Origin: Papilionanthe hookeriana x Papilionanthe teres
Taxonomy: Eukaryota; Streptophyta; Magnoliopsida; Asparagales; Orchidaceae
Assembly (NCBI GenBank): GCA_022702705.1
Contig: CM040433.1
Coordinates: 16,121,682-16,185,681, forward strand
Length of the DNA: 64,000 bases
Direction of reading: 5' to 3'
The notes beneath the pieces were generated by a model. That model did no database searches, was not told the origin of the DNA, and saw nothing but the letters and a program-made list of their open reading frames with translations. Positions 34,930-47,731 of the stretch are shown here, in pieces (within the stretch, counting starts at the first letter, position 1; each line of letters opens with the position of its first letter). The position numbers were made by a program, and so were the translations under genes.

Positions 34930-36020
34930 CTATTGTTTGAGCATTAAAATATTTTGAATAAATTTTTGTGCCCAAGGAGAATACAACTCAAAAGAAATTT
35001 TCATTAAATTTGGAAGATTTTCATCTTCTAATTTTACATCGGTTTCAGTACTAGAAGAAGTACAGTCAAGTCTAAACTTAATTGGCTTTTTTTCATCACT
35101 ATATACTTCTTTGACTACTAAATTCTCAACCTTAATAGTAGAGATTGGAGTTAGAGTCATAAAGTGAATATAATGGTTAATTTTCTCATAAATAGACTCA
35201 AATTGTCTTTCTTTGTCTTCTTCTTCAAGGGATATTTTGAATTGAGGTTCTTTTAGAACCACCGATGCCGTTTCTTCTTTTGCATCTTCCTAAAAGTCCA
35301 AGTGAATTTTGTACTTCAACGGTTTCTTCATTGTGACAATTGGGTTTTCTCTCCCTCATCCTCGCCCTCGACCTCGGCCTCGGGTATGAATTTGATGAGA
35401 ATTACCATCCTTTACTTGTGTAAAAGAAGAATAACCATTTTTATTTATTTTCTTTTCCTTATCTTTTCCTTTTATATTGACCATTGTCTCTCTCGAGAAT
35501 ATTGTTTTTTTTATAGGAGCATAATATGCTGCATCTTCATGTATACCAATTTCATAGACTAAAAATGGTTGCAAATCTCCTATAATACAACATTCTTATC
35601 CTTTTTGCAAATATTTTATGCATTGATGCAGTGAAGAAGGAACCATTTTATACTCATGAAGCCATGGTCTGCCAAGTAATGCATTAAAAGAAGTATCAGA
35701 GTCAATGATATGGAATTTTGCCGTCGTTGCCAAGTCATCTATCTTTAGGAGCAATGCTATTGATCCTAGAGCTCGTTTTCATTGTTGAATAAATCCTCCT
35801 AACATCATTATATCTCTTGATAATTCTGATGCATCAATATAATATGTAAGAGTTCTTAAATTCATTATGTTAATCGAGGCACCTAGGTCAATAAGCAGCC
35901 TTGAAAGCGTCGTGTCATTTATGTTTACTATGATGTACAGTGGACGATTATGTTCAGTCGTTCCAAGTAACAAGTCATTATCAGAGAAGGTAATCTTTGT
36001 AGATTCTTTTAATGGACAAG
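34930..36020 (-). pseudogene. Tat protease and PR-RT linker, broken
   Basis: The protease core (35973-35779) reads LLIDLGASINIMNLRTLTYY with the catalytic Asp kept, followed by the fragment FNALLGRPWLHEYKMVPSSL. Downstream frames (35574-35356, 35262-34930) form the linker to RT. One holds a short run of RG repeats (HTRGRGRGRGRG), an RNA-binding type of sequence, which I do not know from other Tat linkers. One stop lies between protease and the next piece, and a frame change precedes the RT. Confidence 0.7.
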
Positions 36021-36239
36021 CTTCACTTTGAGTGATGCTGGCAAGTTGAGCTAGACAAATGTTGGATCTGAAAGAGCTTTTATCAATAACTCTCTCATTT
36101 CTTTGGAGAGCATAAGAGCATCGTCAAAACTCAATTTTGCTGGTAGTTTTCTCAAGTGAGCTAATACATTATAGTCCACCTTGTTGTAAAAATCATCCTC
36201 ATTTCTTTCAGGGAGTTGTGGATGTATCGGAGGAATGAT

Positions 36240-37759
36240 CTTTTCTGATGTTACTATTTATTTTTCTTTCTCTTGGGGAGCCATTCTAGGTGGCAGAACT
36301 TTTCTACTTCGCAAATTAATTTCAACTATTTCTTTAAGTTCAGAGTTTGACTCCTTTGTCTCTGAGTCTGAAGATTCTAATTCTATGGAAATTGGGGTTT
36401 CTTGTAATTGGAGTGTGACAGTATCACTTTCATCTTTATTGTTGTCAGAATTATCATTAATGTTATTGTCATTTTGGTTGTCATTAGATTGATCAAGATT
36501 ATGTATGATTTGAGTATTGTCTACATGATCAAAATTTGAATGATCATTTTCAAAATTATCACCCAAAATAGATAAAATGTAAGCAGAACTGGAAATATTA
36601 TTATTCACAGTAGTGGTAAAAAGGAAGTTATACAAAGTTATCGGTTTAAGGAATTTTCTTCATTTATTTGATACAACTATCCTTGTAGAAGATAAATAAA
36701 CATAAGAGCTAGGAGATACAAAAGGCACAGTAGCCCCCATGTCTAGAAGATCTCTAATCCTTTTATGTTCCTTATTTTTCTTTTTCTTTCCTTTCTTGGA
36801 AGATTTTATGACTTGAAAATCTGTAAGGATCTCCTTAAAAGATTTACCTTGAACAGTGTTGTCTTTGTTCTTATTGTCAAAATTAAGCTTATCAACCGAA
36901 ATCATATTGACTGAACATTTTTCAGGCTCTTTTAAATATTCTTTCGGGATTACTATATTTCCTTCTTTAAAGTTACGCTTTAACCAGTCTTTGAAGACAA
37001 AACATTCTTCAATCTTGTGTCCAAGTATTCTGGTACCCGAGTACAATGTCTGTCTAATAGGAATTGCTGATCCTTTCCTTGGTAGATTGGATCTTCAATT
37101 GCCAGAATTTTTCTTTTCATTGTTGTAGAAACATCACATCTCATTTTATCCCACTGCCGTTAAATAAAATATCTTTTCTTCCGTGCTAATCTTTTAAACA
37201 TAGAATAAGCCGTGTAAATTGACATATAATTTTTAGGTTGAAAATTATTATCCTCATATTCAACAGGAATCGAAAAATAAGGATTTTCTTTCGAAAAGGA
37301 AGGGTTCCCGAAAATACTCTGCTCAAATTCAGATGTTTCAAAATTATCATTCTCGTTCCACCTCTTCTTTCTTTTAAGAGAACGTTTTTTGTTTTTATGT
37401 TGGGAATGAATTTTTGGAATATTCTTAGAACAAGATCCAACTTCATATATGGATGGAGGTGGAATGTCATCTTCTTCATAGATTTTCTTCCCTTTTCTGT
37501 CAACTTTTCTTTCCACTTCTTCAAAAGTATATTGTTCTTCAGGTATATATTCAGGTATGTTTTCTATAAAATTGAGAAAATCTTCGTAAGGTTGCAAATT
37601 GAATTCTTCAAAAGGGTGTATATTAGTTTGATATGGATTATCTAATTCAAATTCAATTTCACCAAATAATCCAAAATCATTCTCATAAAGGCAGACATCT
37701 TCCTCAATTGGTGTATTGAGATCTTGATAATAGGAAAAGACTGGATATGGAGATTCCAT
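36240..37759 (-). pseudogene. gag: Tat gag, with capsid core apparently missing
   Basis: The start MESPYPVFSYYQDLNTPIEE (37759) opens a 199-codon acidic region rich in E, Y and P with a strongly basic patch KNKKRSLKRKKRW, possibly a nuclear signal. After a short broken stretch comes GHKIEECFVFKDWLKRNFKE (about 37030), which corresponds to the zinc-knuckle region of Tat Gag with some Cys lost. Then follow an N/D-rich low-complexity part (36635-36258) and the lead-in to protease. The long capsid domain normally found between N-terminus and knuckle is not visible, so an internal deletion is likely. Confidence 0.65.
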
Positions 37760-37998
37760 TGCAATTTTTCTGAGAATTTTAAGGAGAACAAAATGTTACG
37801 GACTCTTTTATAAACTTGGAAATTTTCATAAAAATGTCAAAAACAACTCTGCAAAGAGTTAGATTTTGAAAAAATGTGGTCCTATTTGTCAAGGGACAAA
37901 ATGTCAAGTGAAAACAAGTGATTTAATAAGAGATGAGAAGAAAGATTAATCTCTAGTGGAGTCGACAAAATAAAATCTCTTGTTGGCGTTCGTAGCCG
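37760..37998 (-). other. Leader between the right giant LTR and Tat gag
   Basis: About 240 bp without coding signs. The first bases after the LTR on the - strand are CGGCTACGAACGCCAACAAG; I could not match them to a tRNA. A PBS-like TGACGACTCC occurs inside the LTR instead, about 50 bp before its end. Confidence 0.5.
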
Positions 37999-38869
37999 TG
38001 TCAGAGATTTTCTTGGTGTCAATATCGATGTCGTTTTGGAGTCGTCACTCTGTTTATCTAAAATATAGCCCTAATCTTCAATAATTCTCATTTATTTGAA
38101 TCCTATAAAAGGATCCTTTGATAATAAGAAATTTGAAAAAAATAAGGGCTAATAAGATAGAAAACAGTAGAGACATCGGTGATAATCCTTATAAGAGAAG
38201 ATTCTAGAATGTCTTATCCTAGAAGTTCTATATAAGGATAATGAGATTTTGGTAACCAGAGATTTTTAGATGGAATATCTATTCTGAGTTCTTTAAATCT
38301 TCTATAGGAGCGAGTTCTTATAGTTAATTATGTCTTAGAAAATTACAATTGTCTAAGAAAACTTCTAATTAATGTTAATCACTTAATTTCTATGAAGTTT
38401 TAAGAAAAGAAATATCAACTTTCAATCCTAAGGTTATTGTGTCTTATTACCCTAAAAGCTTGATTTTTTTCAATTTCATTTTTGTTTTGTTTGTTGCTTT
38501 TAACTATTTTATTAATGTCATCATTTTATTGTCTTGTAATTTGTTATTTGTTTTTGTGGCTATCCTAAAAGTTTTAGTTTTGTTTTGTTTTCAGAATGTC
38601 ATTTTAATGTTGTTTATTTTATTTTGTATTGTCAATGTCATTGTGATTTTGTTTTGTTTTGTGGTAGTTCGTCCTACTTTCAGAATGTCTCCTACAAAAC
38701 AGAGTAAGCACGCCCTATAACATGCAAAGGAAATCTAAAAAGAAACTAATGTCATCATTTCATCTTGATTGTTCTGCAAAACAGAGTCAGTACACCCTAT
38801 AATATGCAAAGAAGATCAAACACTTATCCTTAACCTGTAAGAAAAAGAGTGTTAGTTGGATTTAAGATG

Positions 38870-41800
38870 ATATAGATCTAAGTTATATTTTAATGTCAAA
38901 AAAATTAGATTTTTAGATTTGATGTCCTTTAAATCCAAAAACTATACGTCTAACATTGATTTAGATTTAAAATCTAATCAAAAAGGTAGATATTAACATT
39001 TTAGATTCTATGTCGTTTGAATCTAAAAGGTTAAGTATAATGTTGATTAGACTTAAAATCTAACAAAAAAGTTAGATTTTAATATTTTAGATACAATGTC
39101 GTTTGAATCTAAACATACTAAGTCTAATTTTAATTAGACTTAAAATCTAACAAAAAGTTAGATTTTAATATTTTAGATTCAATGTCATTTGAACCTAAAA
39201 ATATTAATTTGGTTAATATTTTAGATTCCACGTCATTTGAATCTAATATTTTTGTTCTCATCATGTTGGATAACTTGGGTTTAGTTTAGATTGAACCTAA
39301 GTTAAGTTATGTTCAATAAGGGTTGAACCTAAAATTTATGATGAGTTTTACTTAGGTTTAAGTTTTGTTAAATCTAATTTCATGTTTGACTCAAGTCAAA
39401 TATTTGTTAGACTTAAGTTAAGGTTGACTTAGATTCATGTCGCGTTGAATCTAAGTTAGGTTTAAGTCTAATATGGGTTAGACTTAAATTAGGTTAGAGC
39501 TGACTTAGGTTCATGTTAAGTTTAATCTAAGTTCAAATTTAACTTAAGTCCAATATGGGTTGAACTTAAATTAAATTTAGATTGACTTAGATGCAAGTTA
39601 TATTGAACCTAAGTTAGGTTTGACTTAAGTCTGATATGGGTTGGACTTAAGTTTAGGTTGGCTTTGACTCTTCTCAAGTTCATTCTAAGTTATGTGTGAT
39701 TTAAGTCTAATATGGGTTAGTCTTAAATTAAGGTTGACCTAGATTCATGTCAAGTTGAATCTAATTTTTGTTTAATTTCATGTTGAATCTAAGTTAGGTT
39801 TTTACTTAAGTTCGATGTGAATGGGACTTAAGTTAGGTTTGAATTAAGTTTAAGTTAGGTTAAACCTAAGTTTGGGTTTAGTTTATGTTAGGCTCAAGTT
39901 ATGTTTGATATTATGTTAAGTTGTCTGGTTTTAAGGTTTATTAAACCTTATTTAGGTAAAGTTTAAGTTGATTAATTTAGGTTTAATGTGGGTTACACCT
40001 AATTAGAGTTTAAGAGTTACTTAAACCTAATGTAAGTAAGGTTTAAGTTTATTAATTATTTTATACCTAATAAGGGTTTAATGTTACTTAAATCTAATGT
40101 AAGTAAGGTTTAAGTTGATTAATTAGGTTAAATGTAGGTTAAACCTAATTAGGGTTTATTGATTACTTAAACCTAATGTAAGTAAGGTTTAAGTTGATTA
40201 ATTAGGTTTAATGTGGGTTAAACTTAATTAGGGTTTAATGATTACTTAAACCTAATGTAAGAAAGGTTTAAGTTGATTAATTAGGTTTAATGTGTGTTAA
40301 ACCTAATTATGATTTAAAGGTTACTAATCTACTAAAAATTTGATAGTTTTTTATTGTCTATTTCATATCTATTTTTGATGATATTGCACTATAAAGGAAG
40401 GTATTTTGTATGTTTTCTGGTTTTGGTACAAGAAATGGCTTTTGGAGAAAAAGAAGAAAAAAAGGTGCAATTTGGAGTAAAAACGAGCAAAAACGCAAAT
40501 TTTGGCCTGACACATTTTGATAAGTCTTTCTTTGCTTAATCTCTTTTACACTTCTTTAATATTTTTGAATGAGATTACACTTTAAAGAAATGTTATTTTT
40601 ATGTTTATTTTGTAGGGCTATCTGTTAGGAACACAACGCAACTGAAATGGGGCAAATCGGAGCTGAATCGGAGCCAAACGAAGCAAAACGGTGGAGCTGC
40701 GCAAAGTAGGGCATTGAACGATGCCCTATCCAGCTCCGGACGGCGCCCTATCCAACTCCGGACGGCGCCGGTGTCCCGAGCACAAAAAAATTCATTGAAA
40801 ATAGTACCGAACGGCGGCCAAACAGCGCCGGACCACACCAGAAGTGGTTATGGGCCATATACATTGAATCTGGACGCTTTTTGGAAGGTTTCTTCAAGCA
40901 TCGATTGGGAAATTCATCCTTACACTATTTTAAAGTGAATTTGAAGCCCAAAAAAGGAGAGGAATGTTAGGGAAAACATGGAGAATGCTTAGAGATCTTA
41001 GAATAGGAGTTTATATGTAGATTTCTACCTTTTTGGAGAGATTAGTGAGGGGATTTTGAGAGAAAATGTAAGGGTTTGTACTAGCATTGCATGGATCAAC
41101 GGGAGACTTTGTAGGAGAGATATTCTTCTTTCTTTCAAGGGAAAAAAACTAAGTATTGTATTCTTCATTATCTTAGAATTTTGTAAACACTTATTTAGTG
41201 GATTTGCTTTGAAATGATATTTTCTGTTGTGTTTTCTTCGTGCTTTGTGATGTCTTTCTCTTACTATTTCTTGTTCTTAGAAAATAGTAGCATGAGAAGA
41301 TTATGTCATTATTTTCATTTTATTATTCTTTTGCAATGAGTTGGATTTATGTTTAGGATATTGTGATGCATGCTAGAGGAAGTTTTAATTATAAATGTGA
41401 TGGTTTTACTTGCACTTCATTTATATTACAGTTAGGGCCCGTTGTATTATTAAAATTTGTTGTAATTGCATTGATCCGAGAGGGTAGTGTAATTCTCAAC
41501 AAAGTGGAATCACATTCAAATTCCATGGATGGTGAAGTTCATGGGGGTTGAGTGCAAATAAATAGGTAAATATGCTTTGATGGGCATCAAAATTGGAGAT
41601 TTTAGGGTGACAGACTAAAATCCCAAATTTGGTCCTAGTGTTTGGAAATTAAAGTGAGAGTTAGTCTTTAAGCGAAGGGAAATGGGAGCTCTGGAGTGAG
41701 AGCCAATATCCTCCCAGCCTAACCACAGATTTAGGGACTAAACCTAGGATTAGCCAATATCTTTATACGCTGAGATATGGTAAAAAATAAGATTGCTCCT

Positions 41801-43110
41801 ATTTGACACATACAATATTTAATACATCTCATTCCTTTACATTATCCAATTCACTACATAAGAATAGTAGATTTTATTATCTCAAAATTCACCAAACTAA
41901 CTCATCTAGAAAGGTTTTCTTTAGAAGTAATATTTGCATTTAGGAATAATTATTATCCTTACATATAATCATCTGCATTTAGGAGTTGTTGCTAGATAAA
42001 ACACCACTTATATCGACCCTCCAATCTAAAGTCTGATAATAGTAGACTAGAATTTGACTAAGAACTTATTTCCTCGCTTTCCTGTGGGATAGATAAATGA
42101 GACTCCACTAGAGCCCTGTATTATTTGATATGTATGTATACTTGCATTTAAAATTGTTACTTTACAAAATCATTATAAATATATAAATCTGGGTTCATAA
42201 ATTCTTACATATAAAAAATTTGCATCAGTTACTTAAACCTAATGTAAGTAAGGTTTAAGTTGATTAATTAGGTTTAATGTGGGTTAAACCTAATTAGGAT
42301 TTAAAGATTACTTAAACCTAATGTAAGTGAGGTTTAAGTTGATTAGTTAGGTTTAATGTGGGTTAAACCCAATTAGGGTTTAAACCTAATGTAAGTAAGG
42401 TTTAAGTTGATTAATTAGGTTTAATGTAGGTTAAACCTAATTAGGGTATAATGGTTACTTAAGCCTAATGTAAGTAAGTTTTAAGTTGATTAATTAGGTT
42501 TAATGTGGGTTAAACCTAATTAGGGTTTAAAAATTGCTTAAACCTAATGTAATTAAGGTCTAATGGGTTAATTAAGTTTGATATGTCATTAAACTTAATT
42601 AAAATCTAATTTTGGATTAAACCTAATGTCATTAAGGTTTAATTAAGTTAATTAAGTTTAATATGTTCTTAGATTTAATTAAAGTGTTGATTTTGTATTA
42701 AACCTAATGTAATTAAGGTTTAATGGGTTAATTAAGCTTAATATGTCCTTAAACTTAATTAAAATCTGATTTTGGATTAATAAAGTTTAATATGTTTTTA
42801 AACTTAATTAAAGTCTGATTTTGAATTAAACCTAATGTAATTAAGGTTTAATTAAGTTAATTAAGTTTAATATGTCTTTAAACTTAATTAAAGTTTTAAT
42901 TTTGTATTAATTAAGTTTGATATGTCTTTAAACTTAATTAAAGTCTGATTTTAAATTAAACCTAATGTCATTAAGGTTTAATTAAGTTAATTAAGTTCAA
43001 TATGCCATTAAACTTAATTAAAGTGTTAATTTTGTATGGAACATAATGTAATTAAGGTTTAATTAGTTAATTAAGGTTTTTAATTAGGTCTAATTTGATG
43101 TTTAAGACTT
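38870..43110 (-). repeat. ~75-80 bp tandem arrays in the right giant LTR (split by a solo LTR)
   Basis: Units marked CCTAATGTAAGTAAGGTTTA recur with a spacing near 78 bp at 39960-40319 and again at 42228-42540. Units marked TTAATATGTC...AAACTTAATTAAA fill 42550-43100. A looser TTGAACCTAAGTTAGG-type series fills 39240-39920, and a TTAGATTCAATGTC-type series 38870-39240. These are the reverse-complement counterparts of the arrays in the left arm. The array is interrupted at 40325-42227 by the nested LTR. Confidence 0.75.
40325..42227 (+). mobile_element. Athila-type solo LTR nested in the giant LTR (target duplication GTTAC)
   Basis: GTTAC stands at 40320-40324 and again at 42228-42232, and the ~78-bp array continues on both sides, so the borders are secure. 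The insert starts TAATCTACTAAAAATT and ends TTTGCATCA. Its start resembles TGATCCACTTTAAAAATA, the A2 LTR, except that TG has become TA. A block GATATTGCACT.TAAAG..A.GTATTTT appears twice (about 40380 and 40565), so the upstream part is duplicated. GGCGCC occurs as a tandem pair at 40743-40770 with TATCCAACTCCGGAC between. The usual 'cccctgtgggat'-like block near its end is present (about 42080). Confidence 0.8.
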
Positions 43111-44521
43111 AATTGAAGTTGGTCTTGAGTCTATTTTGGGTTAGAATCCATTTTGACTTAGTCTATTGTTGAATGGGCTAAGTTGAGTGAAAATATGACT
43201 TTTAGGGTTTTAAGTTATTAATTTATAATAAATTTTAACCCTAATTTTGAAAATGTCATTTAAAATTGTTTAATGGCTTAAGAATTGTCATTTTAAGGTT
43301 TTTGTCTGTCACCTTAAATTTCTTAACCATTTTCCAATTTTATTTTTCTTAATTTTCATTTTTATAATTATTATTTAATAAATACAAAGTGTCTTGAAAA
43401 TTAGGAAATGATGTCTTAGAGGATTTTCCTAACCTAGGAAAAATCAGGTGATATTTCTAAGGGCCTAGTGATAATGCTCCTAAAGTTTTAGATTTTTCTA
43501 TTTCATAAATAATTTTTAATATATAAAATACTCCATAGTGTATTTAATAATTTAAAAATTAAATACAGAGAAAAAAATTATGATTTTTGTCTCATAATAT
43601 TCTCCTCTTCATGCTGAGTTCAGTGGTATTTTTTTCATATTTTTATGAATTTTCTATGTCAAGATATGTAATTTTGAAGTTTATAAGGTTTATCTGGATT
43701 TTATTAAATCCACATAAATCTTAAGCCGCCGCGTGTCCTTGGACTAGCTGAAACGCGGTAGATCCTATGTGGGGATCCAAACAGCGGAGACAGTGGGATT
43801 TAATTACAGCCTTCCGTTTTGTAAAACACGGAAACAGACGACATCCGTTCATCTTGTTGTTCTCCTTTAAACCTGCAAGCCGTCCATGATCTAGGAACAA
43901 GATCTCTCTCGACTCTTGATGAAATCGAGTGAAATTTGTTTATATAGGATTGTTGTGAGACGACGAACCCATGCATGCGGTGATGTATGGGTTTTGAAAT
44001 GGTTTCTTTCACAAAGTATGAAACCCGAACGCCATTAAAGTGGAAAATCCATACCTTGGCCTTAGTTGATTTGAGCTCGATTTGGTTTGTTTGAAAGCTT
44101 CGTGTGGTCCTGAGAAAGCTTTTCCCCAACTCAATTTGGTGTCAAATTTAGTTCTTATATGATTCTGATTAAGAGGGGCTCGGCTTGAATGAGCTTGATC
44201 AATCAATGACTTAGAGGCTATGAGGATGGCCAATTTTGATTGGGCTTCTCATCACACAACCCCGAGATGGATTTAAGAAGGTTGATTTGAAGATTTTGAG
44301 AGGTTAGCTTCACACCCTCAAAATGTCTTGTTTTTGAAGGTTTTGAGCTCTCTCAAGTTAGCAAAATTGAAGTGATTCACTGAGTTTCAAGTTCTGATTT
44401 CATTGGGGATCAATTGTTGAGGCCCTACAGCAAGTTTTTTGTGTTGAGAGTCAAGGGATTTGAGCAGTTTTTGGCTATCTCTTATGTTGGTCTCCTCCTT
44501 TTGAATGCTCTCGGGTTAGGC

Positions 44522-44530
44522 CTATTTATA
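44522..44530 (-). promoter_or_regulatory. Candidate TATA box of the right giant LTR
   Basis: On the - strand GCTATAAATAGGCC, a strong match to the plant TATA consensus, followed by TAACCCGAGAGCATTCAAAAG. About 1.9 kb of U3 lies upstream and, without the nested insertion, about 4.6 kb of R-U5 downstream. Confidence 0.6.
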
Positions 44531-45329
44531 GCCATGGGAGGCTATGGGTGAGCTCAAATTTACTTGGGTTCATTTGGGGAGGTTGTTAACTTCACCATGA
44601 TGACTTGGGGATGAGATTGTGGGCTGTGGATAAGGGGATTTGAGTTTCCCAAGCTCAACCTATGTGAATTTCCAAGTGTAGTAAAGGTTTAACCCATGGC
44701 TTGGCTTGCTTCCATTGGTCCTTGAATGAGGTGGATAAAATCAGTGAAGGCTCACTGAATTTACCTTCCTCACATGAATTTATTAGCTCATTTAATTGGC
44801 ATGAGGAGGGAATGCCACCTTAGCTTCTTACTCATCCCCTTACATGGTTTATTAATCGTGTGTTTTAACCATGGTGAAGAGGGAGATCAAGATTTTTTCT
44901 TTTCCTATTGGTGGCCTAGGAGGTTTATGATATGCCATTGGGATGGCCAGCCACCTCACTCTATGCAAATGGATGAATCATGCTTTAGATTGAAGGGATC
45001 ATGCCACTTCAAAAAAATGTCATGCTTAGGTTTAACCCATGGTTAACCATGATGAATACTGGGTTTATGAGTTGGTTTGTGTTATAATGGGTTTAATGAG
45101 TCATAGGTGACTCATTAATGACCCCCCCATAATTTAATTTTGATTTCAAAAATAAATCATGGTATTTTTATGTCACATATGATGTCATGTGTCAAAATAT
45201 CATTTTATGGCTTTTTAATTGTATTTTCATTTTTAATTATTTATGTCATTAATTAAAAATATTGGAAATTATATTATTAGCTAATAAATTAATCAAAATA
45301 ATTTTGGAATTAATTTTTTGATTAATTTT

Positions 45330-46260
45330 TATCATTTTTAGTTCAAAATTGGGTATTTTGACCAAATTTGATAAATGTTGACTAAGGTTGACCAAAGTTG
45401 ACCCATTTTGGTTCAAGGTGACCCATTTTGACATTTCTAACCTTTTCATGGTTTAATTAGTCATAAAGTCCAAGGGTTTTGTCATTAAGAGTTTGATTTG
45501 GTCATGTTGACCAACTTTAGGGTTTAGGTCAATCCAAGGGCCAATGTAATGACTTTCGGATTAAATTTTGGTCATTTTGATCATTGTCAAGTTAATCATG
45601 TCAATGTCTATATTTGAAGTCAATTTTGTGGTCAAAAAGGCATGGGTTAGCCATTTTGACTAATTTTAACCCTTTTAGGTCGAGAGTTGACTAATGATAG
45701 GTTAGGGTGGTTGTCTTTATGTCATGTATGGATTATTTTGATCAAATTTCAATGTCTTATGTCAAAGAATGACCATTAAGGCCAATGCAATAATCATTGG
45801 GTCATCGTTTGACCATTTTAACCTAATTTGACCTTTTTAGGTCATGAGGTGACCAACAAGGTCAATGTGGTAGTTTTTTTAGGTCATGGGTTGACCATTT
45901 TTGTCTTGTTTATGTTAAGGATTGATCATTGTTGACCTAGGTTGATCATGATTGATCAGTTTAGATCCAGGGTTGACCCAAATGATTTATTTAATCTTGT
46001 CATGGTTAATTTAATCATAGGGCTATTAATTTTTGTAACCAAACCTAAGTTTGACTAGGGTTGATAATGTTTGGTTAATTTGATATTGTCAATTGACAAA
46101 ATAAGTCATATTTAACTAGTTTAATGTCTGAAAGGTGTTGGTGGTCAATGGGGTAAATACTAGGCCCATATAAAGGTCATTAAGTCATGAATTGACTATT
46201 TTGACCAAATTTTGATCATTTAGGTCAGGGGTTTACTAGTTTGATCAAATTTGATTAAAT
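45330..46260 (-). promoter_or_regulatory. TTGACC-rich U3 block of the right giant LTR
   Basis: Counterpart of 21240-22500, more decayed: roughly a dozen perfect TTGACC and many near matches (TTGACT, GGTCAT, TTGATC). It lies upstream of the TATA box at 44530 in the - strand sense. Confidence 0.45.
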
Positions 46261-46464
46261 CAAAAAAATCAATCTTACCAGGGTTTGTTATTACTGATTT
46301 GATTAATCCAAAATGTCATTAGGATTTTTGCCAAGAAGACTATGTTAGGGTTTTATCCTAAGTCTTAAGATTTGGTTGTCCTTTAGTAAATTTTAAGAGG
46401 TCAGTTGGTAGACTTCCTTTTTTAATGTATCTGGTAAATGATCCTCACAAAAGCGAGGTCAACA

Positions 46465-47698
46465 AGTAGTTTAAGTAAGAAGTTGTAGGATTCATATTTA
46501 GGGTTTCTTCATACTTTTCTCTTTCTAAGTGAAAGAGAGGTTGAGTAGGGATTCCTAAGTAAAAATCTATTGTGTAGAGAGATTTAAACCCTCTTGGGTT
46601 GGGCGACTAGTCTAAGGGAGGGTTAAGAGAAGTGAAGGAATTCAAAGGAATTTCAAGAGTTTGGTGGAGAGGAACTTAAGATAAGTTTTTTATCTTTATA
46701 TTTGATTTAGTTTGAATTGAGACTTCTTATGTTTTCTATATGGTTTCTACTTTTAAAGCTATTTGTGGTTGTGTTTTCTCCAGGGATTCTGAGTAGTCTT
46801 CTTTATCTTTTTCCTTGAAATGAAAATTAATTAAGTGTAGGATGAAAGTTGTGGAAGTATTGATTTTTAATGTTGGAAGAAGTTGTTTTGATTCAATCCT
46901 TACACTTCATTTACTTCTTGATTTGGCCAACCATGATGTTAATATTTGTTGTGAGAACATGTAAGATCCTAGTAGGTATTGTCTCAATCAACAGTAGGTA
47001 TAAATCACATGGGATTGTTTGGATGAGAAAGTAATTAATATAATATTTTGCAAATAAATAGGGAAATATACTTTGATGGGTGTAGATTTAGAGACTTTTG
47101 GTTTATTGTTTTAGATTTTGATGCGAGAGTTAGCCCCTAGGAAAAGGGAGAGGAGGGAACTCTAGAGTGAGAGATATTATCTTTCCTACCTAACCCGTCT
47201 TCAGAACTATTCAAACTTTAAACTAGCCAATGTTCTTTATAACATCTCTAGTAAGGGTAAAGAATAAAATTGTTCTTATTCGACACAAAACATTTTGTTT
47301 ACTTCCACAACAGAATTCCTTTACTTATTACTCATTCATGATAAGGAAAAAGATATTTTCATTTATACTTCTTTAAATCTTACAAAAATCTTGCTATAGT
47401 TAGATAATTGTTCACTTTATTTTATAATTTAAGAAAATACCAAAAAGAATCATATTTTATAGTTTTTTGTTATATGAAACTGTTTAAGTGTCTTTTTATA
47501 AATAGAATTTATGATCTAAAAACCTTTTTATCTTCTAAATTTTCAATAATTTTCTCCATGGGATAGATATTTCGGGGCTTAATCAAAAAGTCTTATATTA
47601 CTTGATAATGATATATATACTTGCGTAAAATCTTTAAATTAAAATATCATTGTTCTATTCTTTTTTACATCAGAATCAAGTTTTTGGCGCTGTTGTAA
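46465..47698 (+). repeat. Athila-type LTR, left part missing
   Basis: Homologous to the right two thirds of the A1 LTRs: GGGTTGGGCGACTAG...GGAATTTCAAGAGTTTGGTGGAGAGG, then TTTCTATATGGTTTCTACTTT, the 'agttagcccctagg' and 'gggaactctagagtgagag' blocks, the 'catgggatagatatttcgggg' block, and AGAATCAAGTTTTTGGCGCTGTTG at 47672-47698. The left third is missing; the break is exactly at the end of the giant LTR, yet the missing part is not on the other side of the giant LTRs. The exact right end is unclear. Confidence 0.7.
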
Positions 47699-47731
47699 AA
47701 ACAATATTTTATATCAAAAATATAAGTTTAA

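Larger units (their letters stand above)
29616..37998 (-). mobile_element. Internal region of a Tat-type Ty3/gypsy element with an AlkB ORF
   Basis: Read on the - strand: leader, gag, protease, RT, RNase H, a second RNase H, integrase, then an ORF with an AlkB domain. The second RNase H between RH and integrase is the mark of the Tat lineage. The 5' LTR is the right arm (37999-46464), whose U5 end adjoins the leader. The expected direct 3' LTR is missing: the left neighbour is an LTR in inverted orientation. Coding is broken throughout, and two integrase active-site residues are replaced. Confidence 0.8.
37999..46464 (-). mobile_element. Giant Tat-type LTR, right arm; 5' LTR of the Tat body
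   Basis: Inner end TGTCAGAGATTTTC at 37999, outer end GAGGTCAACA at 46464. On the - strand this gives U3 at the right, a TATA box near 44530, and U5 next to the gag leader. It contains a 1.9 kb nested solo LTR, so its own length is about 6.6 kb. It matches the solo LTR at 2805-9721 in the same direction and the left arm in inverted direction. Open frames in it, such as 38439-38720 and 43800-44129, are not conserved between copies and are not genes in my view. Confidence 0.75.

Noticed and set aside
36235..36492. + strand Ser-rich frame, and similar + strand frames at 34645, 35302, 36856 and 37238
   Set aside because: Shadows of the - strand Tat gag/PR/RT frames.
43800..44233. 109- and 74-codon frames on the - strand in the right giant LTR, and 24010-24237 in the left arm
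   Set aside because: The arms share the sequence (PIHHRMHGFVVSQQSY against MDGFVLSHRSY), but this reflects LTR homology; the frames end at different places and have no good start context. Kept as a weak possibility of an LTR-encoded peptide.
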